From contig KN834818.1 in assembly GCA_000827265.1 (NCBI GenBank), positions 89,287 to 153,286 of the forward strand: a DNA stretch of 64,000 nucleotides, read 5' to 3'. How positions within the stretch are numbered: the first letter of the stretch is position 1; every line of letters starts with the position of its first letter. The notes beneath the pieces were generated by a model. It saw only the letters and a program-made list of their open reading frames with translations, was not told where the DNA came from and did no database searches. Made by a program: the position numbers and the translations under genes. The stretch comes from Collybiopsis luxurians FD-317 M1. Lineage: Eukaryota > Basidiomycota > Agaricomycetes > Agaricales > Omphalotaceae. Of this stretch, positions 21,214-33,359 are shown piece by piece.

Positions 21214-24200
21214 CTATTCATTAACATGGGCTCCTTTTGCAAGTAAAATTCTTATCAGCTCCACATTTTCAATGGCTGATGCAGTTGAAAGGACACTGCC
21301 ATAATAGCCCCCTTTAGCATTGACATCAGCCCCTTCTTCAAGCAAAAGGTTTAATATTGCTCCATTTTCAGCTGCTACAGCACATGAAAGAGCATTGCCA
21401 TAAAAGCCACTGTGAGCATTGACATCAGCCCCCTTTTCAAGTAAAAGGTTTACTATGGCTATATTTCCAGTAGCAACTGCAGCTGAAAGGGCATCACCAT
21501 CGAATCCTGCCTGAGCATTGATATCAGCTCCTTTTGTAAGTAAAAGATTCACTATAGTGCCATTTCCAGTAGCTACAGCAGTCAACAGTGCATTACCATA
21601 GAAGCCACCCTGTGCATTAACATCAGCTCCCTTTTCAAGTAAAAGAGTCACTATGGGCCCATGTCCAAAAGCTACTGCAGCAGAAAGAGCATTGCCATAA
21701 AAACCACCCTGTGTATTAGGATCGGCTCCTTTTTCAAGTAACAGATTGGCTATGGGTTTATTTCCAATTTCTACAGCAGCTAAAAGGGTATTGCTGCTGC
21801 CTTGAGTATTGACGTCAGCTCCAATTTCAAGCAAATGCTTTACTATTGTCTCATTTCCACTGACTGTTGCAGCTGTAAGGGCGTTGCCATATTTACCACC
21901 CTGAGCATTGACATCAGCTCCTTTCCCAAGTAGGCTAATCATTATGGCATCATTTCCCTTTGCTATTGCAGCCTGGAGAGCATTGCCATAATAACCGGCT
22001 TGAGAATTGACATCAGCTCCATTCTCCAGTAAAAGGTCCACTATAGGTTCATATCCAATAGCTATACCAGCCAAAAGGGCATTGCCATATTGGCCACCTT
22101 GAATGTTAACATCAGCGCCCTTTGCAAGTAAAAGTTTAACTATGTTTACATTCTTAAAATAGACAGCAGCCTGAAGTGCATTGCCATATTCACCACCCTG
22201 AGCATTAGCATCTGCTCCACTGTCCAGCAAAAGTCTAACCAAGGCTTCATTTTGTTTGGCTACAGCAGCCTGGAGTGCATTGCCATATTTTCCACCTTGA
22301 GCATTGACATTAGCTTCTTTCTCAAGTAAAAGTTTAACTATATTCTGATTCTCATGAACTACAGCAGCCTGAAGAATGTTGCCATATCTTCCTCCCCGAA
22401 CATTGACATCAGCTCTGTTTTCAAGTAAAATTTTAACTATAGCTTCATTTTGATTAGCCATAGCTGCCTGGAGAGACCTGCCACCTTGGGCATTGACATC
22501 AGCACCTTTTTGAAGTAACACTTCAACTAGAACCTGATTTTCTGTGGCAATAGCAGCCTGAAGGGCACTACCATATGTCCCACCTTGAGCATTGATATTA
22601 GCCCCCTTTTCAAGTAAAAGATTAACAATGTTCTCATGCTTATTGACCACAGCAGCCTGAAGAGCATTGCCAAATTGGCCTCCCTGGACATTAACATCTG
22701 CTCCTTTTTCAAGTAAACATTTTACTATGTTCTCATTTCTGTTGGCTATTGCAGCCTGAAGGACATTACCATATTTGCCACCCTGAGCATTGATATCAAT
22801 ATCTTTTGCCAGTAAAAAATTCACAATTGCCATATTTTCTGTGGCAGCAGCAGCCTGAAGGGCATTGCCATATGTGCCACCCTGAACATTGACATCAGCT
22901 CCATTTTCAAGTAAAAGTTTGACCATGTTTTGATTCTCATCAACTACAGCAGCCTGGAGGACAGTGCCATATCCACTACCTTGAGCATTGACATCAGCTC
23001 CATTTTCAAGTAGAAGATTAACCATGTCCTCATTTTTGATGGCAACAGCTGCCTGCAAAAAGCTGCCACCCTGAGTCTTGACATCAGCACCTTTTTCAAT
23101 TAATAATTTAACCATGGCCTCATCTTCTTTAGCAATGGCAGCCTGAAGGACATTGCCATATCTGGAACCCTGAACATTAACATCAGCTCCTGCTTCTAAT
23201 AGAAGTTTCATCATATTTACTCTCTTAGAAGCTACAGCAGCCTGAAGGGCACTGTCATAAAAATATCCCTGAACATTTATATCAGCACCTTTTTCAAGTA
23301 AAAGTTTGACCATGGTCATATTGTCATCAACTATAGCAGCATGGAGAACATTGCTATATCTGCCACCCTGAGCATTGACATCAGCTCCTTTTTCAAGTAA
23401 CAACTGAAATATATTGTGACTGTTGTTTGCCACAGCAGCTTCAAGGGCATTCCCATAATAGCCACCTTGAATGTTGACATCAGCTCCTTTTTCAAGTAAA
23501 AGCTCAACCATTGTTTCATTCTTAAGCTGTACAGCAGCCTGGAGAGCATTACCATATTTACCACCCTGAGAATTGACATCAGCTCCATTTTCAAGTAAAA
23601 GTTGAACCATGTTTTCATTTTTGTTAGCTACAGCAGCCAAGAGAGCACTGCCATATTTGCCACCCTGAACATTGACATCAGCTCCTTTTTCAAGTAAAAG
23701 TTTGACTATATTCTCACTACCATCAGATACAGCAGCCTGCAGGGCATTACCATATTTACCACCCTCAATATTGGCATTAGCTCCTTCTTCAAGTAAAAGT
23801 TTAGCCATGTTCTCATTCTTATTAGTAACAGCAACTTGAAGGGCATTGCCATATCTCCCCCCCTGAGCATTGATGTCAACCCCACAATTGAGTAACTTGT
23901 GAACAATGACTGTATGCCCATGTTTTACTGCAGCATATAGTGCTCCCTTTAAATCACTCTCATTGCAGGAATCGAGGATATCATGGCTTGCTATCAGCAA
24001 GCCTTCCCATATCAAGTAGAAAACTGAGTCAACATTTGCCCATTCATCCCAATCCTTTCGAGGCCAATCAGAGTCTTCATATACTCCAACCCATTTCTGA
24101 AAGGATAGCTTTCCAATTGTTGCAAACTCTATTATCTTACAATGAAGGACACACCGATGATTGTTCTCTTCCAGAAATCTTGCATGCCTTGGCCAATACC

Positions 24201-25776
24201 TCACAGCATAATCCTCCAAGGGATAGTCTCCAATTCCAGCCCTTTTAATATCAATGGCTTGCATTGTTTCCATCAAATAAATTATGCACATCTGGGCAAT
24301 TTTTTCATGTGCCAGTAGCTCATTGATAGGGAATAATCTAATAGTGTGAGATGAATTGTACTGACTAATCAAAAACTCCTTCACGGATGAATGTGCCAGC
24401 TGTACAATTGAATACATATTGACTGCAACAAGATTGGAATCAATAATTAAATCAATGTTAACACTCATTTCGTTGGTTTTTTCCAAACAGTTATTCTTTA
24501 CATCCACTGTTAAAATCTGTTTCGCCATTCCGGCACTCAGAGGCTCAAATGAATATAGAAGCCACAAGAGAAGATGATAAGCATCTTCTCTGGTTCTTTT
24601 CTTCATTGTCCGCTCCATTGCTTGATTATAAGTTTGCTCCAGGTCTTCGGGCAGATCTGCTAAAGCTTCACGGACAGCTCTAGGTATTCCATTACATTCC
24701 TCTAGAGCCCTCAGCTGACAGTCAACCCAGCGGAATCTTTGGGAAAATGCATGAGTTTAAATAGAAATAATGCACTATATATTTGAAACCTTACTGTCCC
24801 TGTGCCTTTTCCTTTAAAGTGCTTATGACTTCATCTCTCAAATCCCCTGTAAAATTGTATTTCTTTATTTCTTGATCCAAATACATCTCAATATCCTTAT
24901 CAACCTTTGCATTTTTACTGTTCAGTGAAATCTGGAGACATCTCTTTAAGATGTCCCCATCTGCACTATAGCGGCTTGTAAAAAGAATGCAGAATTGCAT
25001 GGAAAATTTCTGCAGCCATTCCAAAACCTCTGAGGATTCCTTGCACTCATCCATGGCATCCAGTACAATATATCCCCCCCTGATAGTCTCAAAGACTTCT
25101 TTCAATACTGCATCCAAGTCTTTTACAGTAGGTGAAGATGCAGTGAGGCCATGGCTAGTACATTTGTTAAAAAAGCTTTTCAACGCAGGATGAATGCCTG
25201 TGTTATTGGCCCCAGCACAATGCAAAAGAGATAAAAGAAGGCCCCGAAAAGTGGATTTTTGGCCTGTGTTATCCCGTGTATCGAAGTAGTGATACCAGAC
25301 ACTTTCTGGGGCTCTTGTCTTAAGATCTCTAATTATGGTAGTGCTAGCACAAGATGACTTTTCAATATTCAAATTCTAAAGTAAGAGGACTCACGATAAA
25401 ATGGTCTTGCCTGATCCAGCTTTAATAGTTTGTCAGGACTCAGCAAGAACTTATGGAGGTCAAGAATATTATTCATACCTTTACCATGAATCCAGAGCAC
25501 ATTTGGGCTTTGCTTCCACTTTATATATTCAGGATGATCAAGGATCCATTGACCAGTACCCTCAGTTCTTTTGTCATCTGCAGCTTGAAAATTTAGAGTG
25601 CAATCAGGCCCGTTTAGCCATTTTTTAATTTTTCCTTTTTCATCATTTGCTGTCCATTCAGATTTCCCTAAGAGCCATGATAAATGAACAAGAATGTATC
25701 ACTTACAAACAATAGTGAATTTGGCATTATTGAATGTTGCATCATTTATAGCAAAATTTGAAGCAAATGCAAACAT
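21214..25776 (-). CDS. NLR1: NACHT domain with about 28 ankyrin repeats (five exons, 1451 aa)
   Basis: Exons 25776-25707, 25667-25479, 25395-25419 (a 25-base micro-exon), 25343-24795 and 24736-21214 join in frame (4356 bases with stop). The start gives MFAFASNFAINDATFNNAKF, a short Asn/Phe-rich N-terminus shared with NLR2. The NACHT domain has Walker A GKAGSGKT built across the micro-exon, Walker B YIVLDAMDEC, and a sensor-like FCILFTSRY. A winged-helix-like linker (FRWVDCQL to LAHSSVKEFL) leads to about 28 ankyrin repeats of the type GNALQAAV..N..IVKLLLEKGADVNVQGG, ending at the stop. Three repeats are two residues short. Fungal NACHT-ankyrin proteins are NOD-like receptors: the repeats sense a ligand, and the ATPase domain switches to oligomers that trigger cell-death or incompatibility responses. 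Ligand unknown. Confidence 0.92.
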
Positions 25777-25799
25777 GCTAATCACATTTCATAATATTA

Positions 25800-26950
25800 C
25801 TGCTAGTCTTGTAACAACCGAAAATGTTTTATGTTACCTTCCAGTTGCGTCGACCAACATAGTTTCTGAGTCTCTGTAGAGAAATGTCCAATTAGTGCAA
25901 AATGTACAGCTAATAACATACAATTGACAAACTGCATGGGCTGTTAATAATTCGTGATGGGCGGATCCTGGAAGCGATATCGCTCGCCTTTATATACAAT
26001 CCCTTTCTAAATGATCTGATGACTACCCTCATCGATTGATTCGATCTGCATAACATTGATCCGGTTGCTGTTAGTGGCAGCCAAATCCGATTAAGTTATT
26101 CAGTAGGTCACGGGGGATCAAATCAGCGTTGGACGCCACTGTGAATTTTCCAAATGAACACAGGGAACCCAGTTATTTACCATTCTCCGACTATGTTTCT
26201 AGCCATATTGTGAGTACGTTAACTTGATCAGCTAAAAATATCCTCGAACCATCGTGCATGTTAATGAGCTTTCAGTGCGTTTGGGTTTGCCTGTGATGCA
26301 AGTTCATAGTTCTTATGTGCTACAACCAAAACATTGTCCCCACTGTCTGCACATCATCTTTTCGTTATCCAACATATCTACTGTCACAGTATATCTAGAC
26401 ACAGAAATGTTAGGGCTCACACCATCAGGCTGTGAAGCCGGCCCACCGGAGGCGTAGCAGGGCAATATGCTAGAGCTCTTCCTCACTTCTTCATTTTACT
26501 TCCAATGGGTATGAAAGTTATGGTTTCATGCTCTGCATTTAATCTGCTTGACCCCGATGCCAATGCTGGGAGGAAGAATTTCTTTTTCTCTGAATCAGTT
26601 CAAGTCGTTGTCTTTACCATAGGACAAACCAATCTATGAGTCGTCCTCACGATATTCCTCGTGCTCATCAAAGCTCCTCTGCATCTTCTTGGTTTCCAGA
26701 TCAGTTTGATTGGAGCTCAGGACAAAGATATTGTAATTATTTACTCTAACCCTAACATAACGGCGTGGGTCTGAACATTCCTTAGTCTGAGGACTTAGGC
26801 ATTTAGAAGTTGGAGGGCTTGCAATTAGCAAGTCTTTAATTATTATTGACCACTTGTAATAGCAACAAATAATCAACAATCTAATCTCTTGCTATATCAA
26901 GTATATTGTAATTAATATTGTGTCTCTGACTGACAGCCATGGCCACAGAC
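25800..26950. other. NLR1 upstream region, no recognisable gene
   Basis: Probably holds the NLR1 promoter close to 25780-26000. No clear TATA box. A short plus frame near 26500-26630 (MKVMVSCSAFNLLDPDANAG) looks coding-like but has no recognisable family. Confidence 0.4.
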
Positions 26951-26952
26951 TT

Positions 26953-29095
26953 TATTACGCGTTTGCCCCGGTAAACAACCTGCAAAAGCGCACATCTAGA
27001 AATAACATAGGGCAGGGCATGATCTGAGTGATTCCATGTACGATGATGTTCGTTCTATTTCCCGTACTTCTTGTGTCCTTTGACCACTGCTCTTTACCCG
27101 TTCACATAATTCATCTTACTTCCTATTGCTTCTCCGTCGTTTACCCTTTCATTAACTTCGACCTTTCTACGACTTCTTGTTCTCCTTATTGCTCACTACA
27201 TGCATTACTAGACCCAACAATACTATTCAATCCCTTGACTTTACTCTACCGTGAGCTTGAACGATGTGTGTTTCTTAACTCTTGCGCTAATAGCAAAGCT
27301 ATGGATCTTACGAATAGAATGAACATCGAAGGCTCGTGAATCATCGAGATGGGAAGGTTATAGCCGAATCCCAACGGCTAGGTGTGGTGGGATATCCGAT
27401 ATGCTTGACTGTTTGGAGAAGACGACCCGCTACCGACAATAGGTCAAAGTCTTGGGATAGTGGTTGCGTTCCAGGCTAAGAGGCATGTTTCCAACTTCAT
27501 TTCTCCCTGATGCGTGTCTGATGAATATCCAGGTCCTTCTAGGCTACGTTATTCCAGTCACTTCACGTCTTCGCTATTGACAAGGGCCAGTGTGCCGCTT
27601 TCCAACATTCGACGTTCAACCCCTGATGTCATCGCCGCTGCTTACACCTCTCGGATCTTGTGATCGCTCGGGCCAACAAGATTTCTGGGTCGAATATTAA
27701 GCCAAAAAGCGTGCAAGCTTTCCTAATCTAGTTCTGCTCGACGACGCATCTAGCCCATTTCTTCCTCCTCTCTAGATGGACAGTCTCTGATCCGAAATTC
27801 TTCTCTCTCATTCCTCTGCAAACCAAGCAACATTTCCATGGCAAGCCTGTATTCAATTTGGCTGATGGGGGCTTCGTTTTGGTCATCCGTTCCGCTGCCT
27901 GTATTGCGTTGCTCGATACCAGAAGAACCAAGAACGGTTGCGTCACGGCACGCAACAGTGTCTCCCGGCTTGCTTTGCGTCCGGTGGGAACCGTCAAGCC
28001 CTGCGACATCTAGATGCACTATTGACGACAGCGGCGCCAAGATCAGGGGAAGTCCATGTCAAACAGAGCAGAAAATGAGGAACTGAAGGTTGTGAATTGG
28101 GGGGCCTAGTGAAGGGCATGGATGCACAGAACCCGGAGCGTCGGGACGACGAGCTGAGTCAGTTGAAATCGGTTAAAGGGCTGCAATAACAAGGTTCATC
28201 TGCACTCGAATATCAACCTAGGAACCCGCAAGTCAACGGAGTTTGCACAGGGAGCTATTGCCAACAATAAATAGAGGTAAGGACTGAGCGTGGTCAAACG
28301 AAGATCATAGGAGGGCTCACCTCCGCAACACTCAAACATTAGGACTGCTCCCACCTCCAAGGGCGTCAAGCATCAACGAGCGCCAAAATTGCGATTTGGA
28401 AAGTGCCCTTGCCGGACCAGATAGCAGCACAGAGGGAGATATAATTAAGCTAGTTAGAAGCCTTGGGGCTATTGCGCAAGGCAAGGTAGTCGCAGGTGAT
28501 GAGGAAGAAACAGCTGCGAGAATGCACGCAGCATAACAGATGGAGCAGGCAAAGCCCCCATCAACGAAATTAAAAGAGGTAAATATCGAGCGTTTTCGAA
28601 CGAAGGGTATGGACTCACCTCCGCATCACGTTTACTATCCAACATAAAGAATACTACCATTGGCAAGGGCGTCAGTATCAATGAGCGCGACTTGGATTGC
28701 GCCATTTCCGGACCGGATAGCAGCGCAGAGGGAGACGCAGTCCAGGTAGGTTGCAGTACTCGGGGCTAGGCTTATGTGAGGAGGGATTTCCTCTGGTTCA
28801 TATGTTTGTCCTACTTCATGCACGAATCTGGCTGAATAACATGACGGTTTTTTTATTCCAATTTTTTTCTGCTTTGTTGTGTCGATGCGAATCATAATGA
28901 AGGTTGTGATCCACGCTGGTGATTTCGATTTGGTGCAGTCTGTCGTGTGTTTCAGATGAGAACAAGTGGCTGTCGATGTTTTCAGTTTTTTTTTTTTTGA
29001 TTTTTTTGATTTTTGGGGAGGGCAATTACAATGTTGATCTTGCTCAGTTGTCTTTGAGGTCCATATACCACTCTTGTTTCATGGTTATAGTAAAG
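26953..29095. repeat. Composite repeat part R1, copy B, with internal inversion
   Basis: 26953-27919 is nearly identical to 16243-17213 of copy A, so one derives recently from the other or from a shared source. 27920-28768 is the reverse complement of the following part (compare 17214-18015). 28769-29095 returns to forward orientation and matches the tail at about 40510-40920 of copy D. Confidence 0.8.
27920..28768 (-). repeat. Inverted segment within R1 copy B
   Basis: The left junction reads GCTCGATA|CCAGAAGAACC, the right junction CGGGGCTA|GGCTTATG. In uninverted copies CTCGATA continues into GCCCCGAG, and GGTTCTTC is followed within a few bases by GACTTATG. Only a TA is shared at the breakpoints, so no inverted repeats suited to a recombinase are visible. 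Confidence 0.8.
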
Positions 29096-29776
29096 CTCTC
29101 GCCATCGTCTCGCTCCCTCCATCAACCTTCCGGGACTCTGCTGGTAAACCACTGTTCGACACCCCCTCGACTCGCTCGTATTCTTGCTGCCTCTGCCGTG
29201 CCTCTCTTGAAACGGCGGAGCCAAGAGGGGGGGAAAATGCAAATCCGAGACACCAACCCAGATAACCCCCCCCTAGCGTGAGAACCCGGTTATATAGGGC
29301 CGGTCAATACTCGGTGTGCAAAAAAATTCGCGGGATACGCTTTCCCTTCCGCTTTCCCTTAGCAATTCCATATAATGATCCATACAACTAGCACAGTGCA
29401 TTAACTTGAAATACATGTCATCTGTTTTGCATAATAGTCCATAACGAAAGCATCAAAACTGAGCAAGAAACTAAGTAATACATCTAAAAAGCATAAGCTC
29501 GACACAATTGGAATAGCCAGTGAAAAGGATGTGTTGTCTCAAATCTGTAAGTTGAATATTCAAAATCTGCATACATTTGCATACAATTAATATTGCCTTC
29601 CATTGGAGAGTTAGTTTTGATTGTTCTTGTGCTGGATTCACTGTCATCTTCATGTTGTAACTCAGTAGCAGTGAGATCACTTGTCGAAGTACAGGTTGGT
29701 ATGTAAGTGATTTCATTACTGAGTGAATTTCGGGGGTGTCAAACTGTGCTCCTATTCAGTTCTATGTACCATGTAT

Positions 29777-30809
29777 CCCCGACTCTGACCGAAGGGAAGG
29801 GAGGGCTCTGTTTGCTGCGATCGGCCGTTATCGTCCCAAATTCCGCGACTTTAGGCAATAATTTTCCACGCCTTTTATCTTATCTGTATTTTCTCTCACG
29901 CGACTTGCAGTACTCGTCTTTTCTGTCTGCTCCCTGACTTATGCAGTTGGGTTAGACCTTTGTCCTTGAATTTACTCTTTGGAAATGAACCTCCGTTATT
30001 ATTTTGATAACATTATTGATACTATCCCTTTGTGGTATACACCTGCATGCGCCGGATTGCGAGAAATTGAGTTGAAAAAATTAACTCTTGAATTGTTGAG
30101 ATCTCTGCCTTCTCTTCCCACTTGGACCATCAAAACCAATGCTGTCAACACCATTGGGCAAATGTGCCTTACTTTACACACTGAACATCATTCTCTTTAC
30201 CCTGAATAAACATTGCAGAAGGCAGCCCTGATGAGGAATATGGACCTTCCTCCTTGCAATGATAACAATCCCACATGGAATAGGCTATTGAGTTTGGGTT
30301 GGAAGGTGTTCAGAAATAAGGGAGCCCACAATTTTGGGAATGTTTCCCAGTGTCCTACCATTTGTAGGCCATTATGGGGGGGATGGGATTTGGCACACTA
30401 GCTGGTCTCCCATATTAGATGCCTGCAATGACTACTTTTCCAGGTTGCTGCACTCAATTTTAGACATGACAACTTGTGGTACACTTGGCAGTTTGCTATG
30501 CATTGCTCAGACTGGAGATGTAGGTACACTCAGATGTGTAGCTGTTTGTCAACAGATGAGTAGTCCAAAGTCAATTAATACTATTGTGCGTGTACTGTGA
30601 AATATGGTTCATGTAGTGTTTTGTAGTAAGGTTTCTTATCTTTAAAGTCATCAACGAGATCAGACGATGACAAAAAGTAGGATGGGGAAGGGAAGAATTA
30701 CATTCAGGGGTCTGAATTACAACTACGTTATTAAGTATCAGTCATAGGGTTGCCAAGAAATTCAAGTTATTGTAGGTCTATATCTAATTGACATTTGAAG
30801 GAGTCGGGG
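29777..30809. mobile_element. 1033 bp element with CCCCGACTC terminal inverted repeats
   Basis: The left end CCCCGACTC (29777) and right end GAGTCGGGG (30801-30809) are exact inverted repeats. AT lies on both sides and could be a two-base target duplication. The left end recurs at 8216. A 76-codon plus frame (29979-30209) inside has no recognisable domain. Probably non-autonomous. The superfamily is not assignable from the ends alone. Confidence 0.6.
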
Positions 30810-30945
30810 ATTGCGGCTGCAGGCAGCGCTAAGGATATATAGATGCAGATATCAAATAGATAGGAAGAACGTGTGGGCAGTACTTAAAGGATGTAGCGCG
30901 GGGTATAGTAAAAGAGGCGCCGAGACCGAAACAACCGGCATCGGC

Positions 30946-32285
30946 TCATACTTCAACATCACTTTCAGTGATTTGGGTGATGTGAACCATGGAATGGTTT
31001 CCGCTGCTATAAGAATTACCCTCGGGCCCTTTGGCAGCTGCAAATGTAGTGACACTTCTAGTCTGAGCTATTGTCTCACTTGACAATCCCAGTCCTACAC
31101 GGACAATAATGAGTGAGAACACAATACCCTGGAGAGATTAATTGAGCTTATGATCAAGTAGTTTCTGTGCAGTACCATGGCTCACAATCACTTGTATAAC
31201 CTGACAAAGAGATTCAGAGTGGGAGCAACTTTGTAGGAAAAGACTTACAGCGTCAAGGGCAATGTATTGCGCAAAGCTTCCACTGAGGTATAATGATAAT
31301 AGAATAATCAAGCAGGCGGAATATATTGCTCCGGACTCAATGATAACCACTGCTGCAGGCATCGTGCTACGACCAAAAACAGCCATATCTGTGCCAGTCA
31401 TGCGTCGATGAGTCCACCATATTCGCGCTGCAATCAAACCTGGAACAGTCGTATCATCAGTTTTTGACTGAGAGACAGAAATGCAACTTACTAGTGCACA
31501 AGAAGTTTGTAGCAAGTGTCAGGGAGAAAAAGGAGACTACCCACTGCTGAAGCTCAGTGATGAATACAGGTGCTTCTGGAGATGCCCGTGCAAATGCCTG
31601 GAGTGTACCAATACCAACTCCTATGGGATAAAATGAATTTTGGTGATTAATAGCAATTGCAGTTAAATATCAGGGAGAAGAGTCACCAAAACTCGCAACA
31701 AAACAGACCAGAAGAGGAAGAACAACTCTTTTGTCACCATTCCAGACTAAATAAAGACGGTAAAGCTTTTGTAGACCCATTAGTTTTTGGAATCAAGATT
31801 TTGCAAGAAGTACATCCCCGAAATTACAACAAAACCGTCTCCGAGTAAAGTCTGGATACAGTAAGCCAAACTCTTGACTGAATAGGCTGCCGTATTGACT
31901 TCAGAAAGGTAGGCGATTGCATTATTTGTATGCAAGAATGCATCAAGAACCCGACGGAGATCGACACCGACGTGCTGAAGGTTGAGAATGGATGACCATG
32001 TTACACTAGAAGTTGAGCGTGACAAAACACTTACAATAGTGGCAAGCAGGAACATGATAATAGAAACCGCCACCATGGGCTTGTTGAGTGGCTGATGCTT
32101 GGTTCGTTTAATAAAAAGTACGTAAAGAGTTATGGCAAATAAGATGCTGAAATATCCTATCAACAGCAAGTACATGTTAGCACAGAACGAAACTAAAGGG
32201 ACTTGATATTCCTCTTACCGTAGAGAATGCATTCCACAAAAATAGATACAAGTGAGACAGCATCGAGCTGGATTCCTTTTGGCAT
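30946..32285 (-). CDS. Fungal seven-transmembrane protein, gene 1 (eight exons, 310 aa)
   Basis: Exons 32285-32219, 32156-32035, 31974-31828, 31765-31687, 31620-31492, 31439-31249, 31200-31186 (15 bases) and 31128-30946 join in frame (933 bases with stop). The start is MPKGIQLDAVSLVSIFVEC. Hydrophobic helices are seen in order at VSIFVECILYGYFSILFAI, MVAVSIIMFLLATI, KSLAYCIQTLLGDGFV, VVLPLLVCFVASF, WVVSFFSLTLATNFLC, AAVVIIESGAIYSACLII and GIVFSLIIVRVGLG. Landmarks typical of this basidiomycete family are QTLLGDGFVLYRLYLVW, ARIWW, IESGAIYSA and IIVRVGLGLS. The C-terminal tail is polar and cytosolic. Function is unknown; a receptor or membrane sensor is plausible. It resembles the gene at 62.6 kb and, less closely, the one at 52.7 kb. 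Confidence 0.88.
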
Positions 32286-32852
32286 TCCTGACAGTTATGG
32301 ACTTGAAGACTTATTTATGAGTGAACTGGCCTTTATATGATGCGATTGGCCTTTGATGCCGTCCGGAACACTCGATGGTCTTCGGCAGATGAGCACTGGA
32401 ATAACTGGGATTTACCGCTCCTCAAGCTAGCGGTGCCAGAATGCCCAATCCCGAGGTTGGACATTCATTTTGGTATGCAATCCTGTATTAATTATCGTAG
32501 TCTTGGGATAATACCTGTCATTGCAATTCGGCTCTTTCCCGCTGTCAGAGGACACACTTAGAGAGTGCATGACAACGGCGAAAATCAGAGATCTACTGCA
32601 ATTGGGGATATATGGGAGGAATATTTGATTATATCCATCATGTGGAACTTGATCCAAGTGATGCTACTACATATTGCTAAGGTCCTGTTCGGGAACCCAG
32701 GTGGAGCCACCTTATCCAGGTAGGGGTAGGGTTAGAGGTGAATCCTCCTTTTCCCGTACTGGTCGGACATTTGAACGCGTGTTGTCACATGCATGTAACA
32801 CCTGTGTTTTCGTATCTACAATAATAGATGATAATCCTGCTGCTTCTTTGAT

Positions 32853-33350
32853 GTGTCTTCTTTATCCACCATGGTCAGAACAAGAGGTAGTACTTCCCGA
32901 GTATATACCACTACCCAAAATCAAGCTGAAAGCCTTCAGAAAATGCTCTCTACAGCTGCCGGCATGGGTGCTGCATATGCAATGGGATCTCTGCCTCAGT
33001 TTTTCAAGAAGCGCGAGTGCGTATACAATTCAGTGCTCACTGGGCAGACAGTGTGGGTTGATGAATTAGTTGAAGGTAGTAAAAGCTCAGATTGGTATAG
33101 TATCAGGAATGTCAGCTAGCACTTTTCAAAAGCTAGTGAGAGAGTTTCGTCAATCAACACAGCACGTTACTGCTGAAGAACAGGTCAGCATATCTATGCA
33201 ATTAATAAGCCGACTGCAACACCCGACGAATTGTTTGCCAATTGCAACTGGTCCCCTTTCCTTCTCTGCTCTTGCGAAAATATGCCAAGTTATTTTTTCG
33301 GAATTGGTTAATCTTCGGTGCTTAGTTTCAAGCCCGATACGCACGTTCGG
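32853..33350 (+). pseudogene. Harbinger-type (HARBI1-like) transposase N-terminal remnant
   Basis: One frame reads KKRECVYNSVLTGQTVWVDE then LVEG. The story continues in another frame with SGMSASTFQKLVREFRQSTQ. This is the N-terminal arrangement of fungal Harbinger-type DDE nucleases (ltGq.WV.EL, then a F..L...L helix). At least one frame shift separates the parts, and the DDE catalytic domain is absent. Confidence 0.6.
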
Positions 33351-33359
33351 TTGACTAAA

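Noticed and set aside
22527..23921. Several 60-95 codon minus frames rich in Leu and Met inside NLR1
   Set aside because: They are out-of-frame shadows of the ankyrin repeats, with the same periodicity as the true frame.
21214..25776. Reading the ankyrin ORF alone (from an ATG at 24618) as a separate ankyrin protein
   Set aside because: Upstream exons with Walker A and B join in frame through good GT-AG introns, giving one NLR.
27900..28790. Interpreting the R1 copy B inversion as a site-specific phase switch
   Set aside because: No inverted repeats at the breakpoints and no recombinase gene nearby except the distant, defective retrotransposon enzyme.
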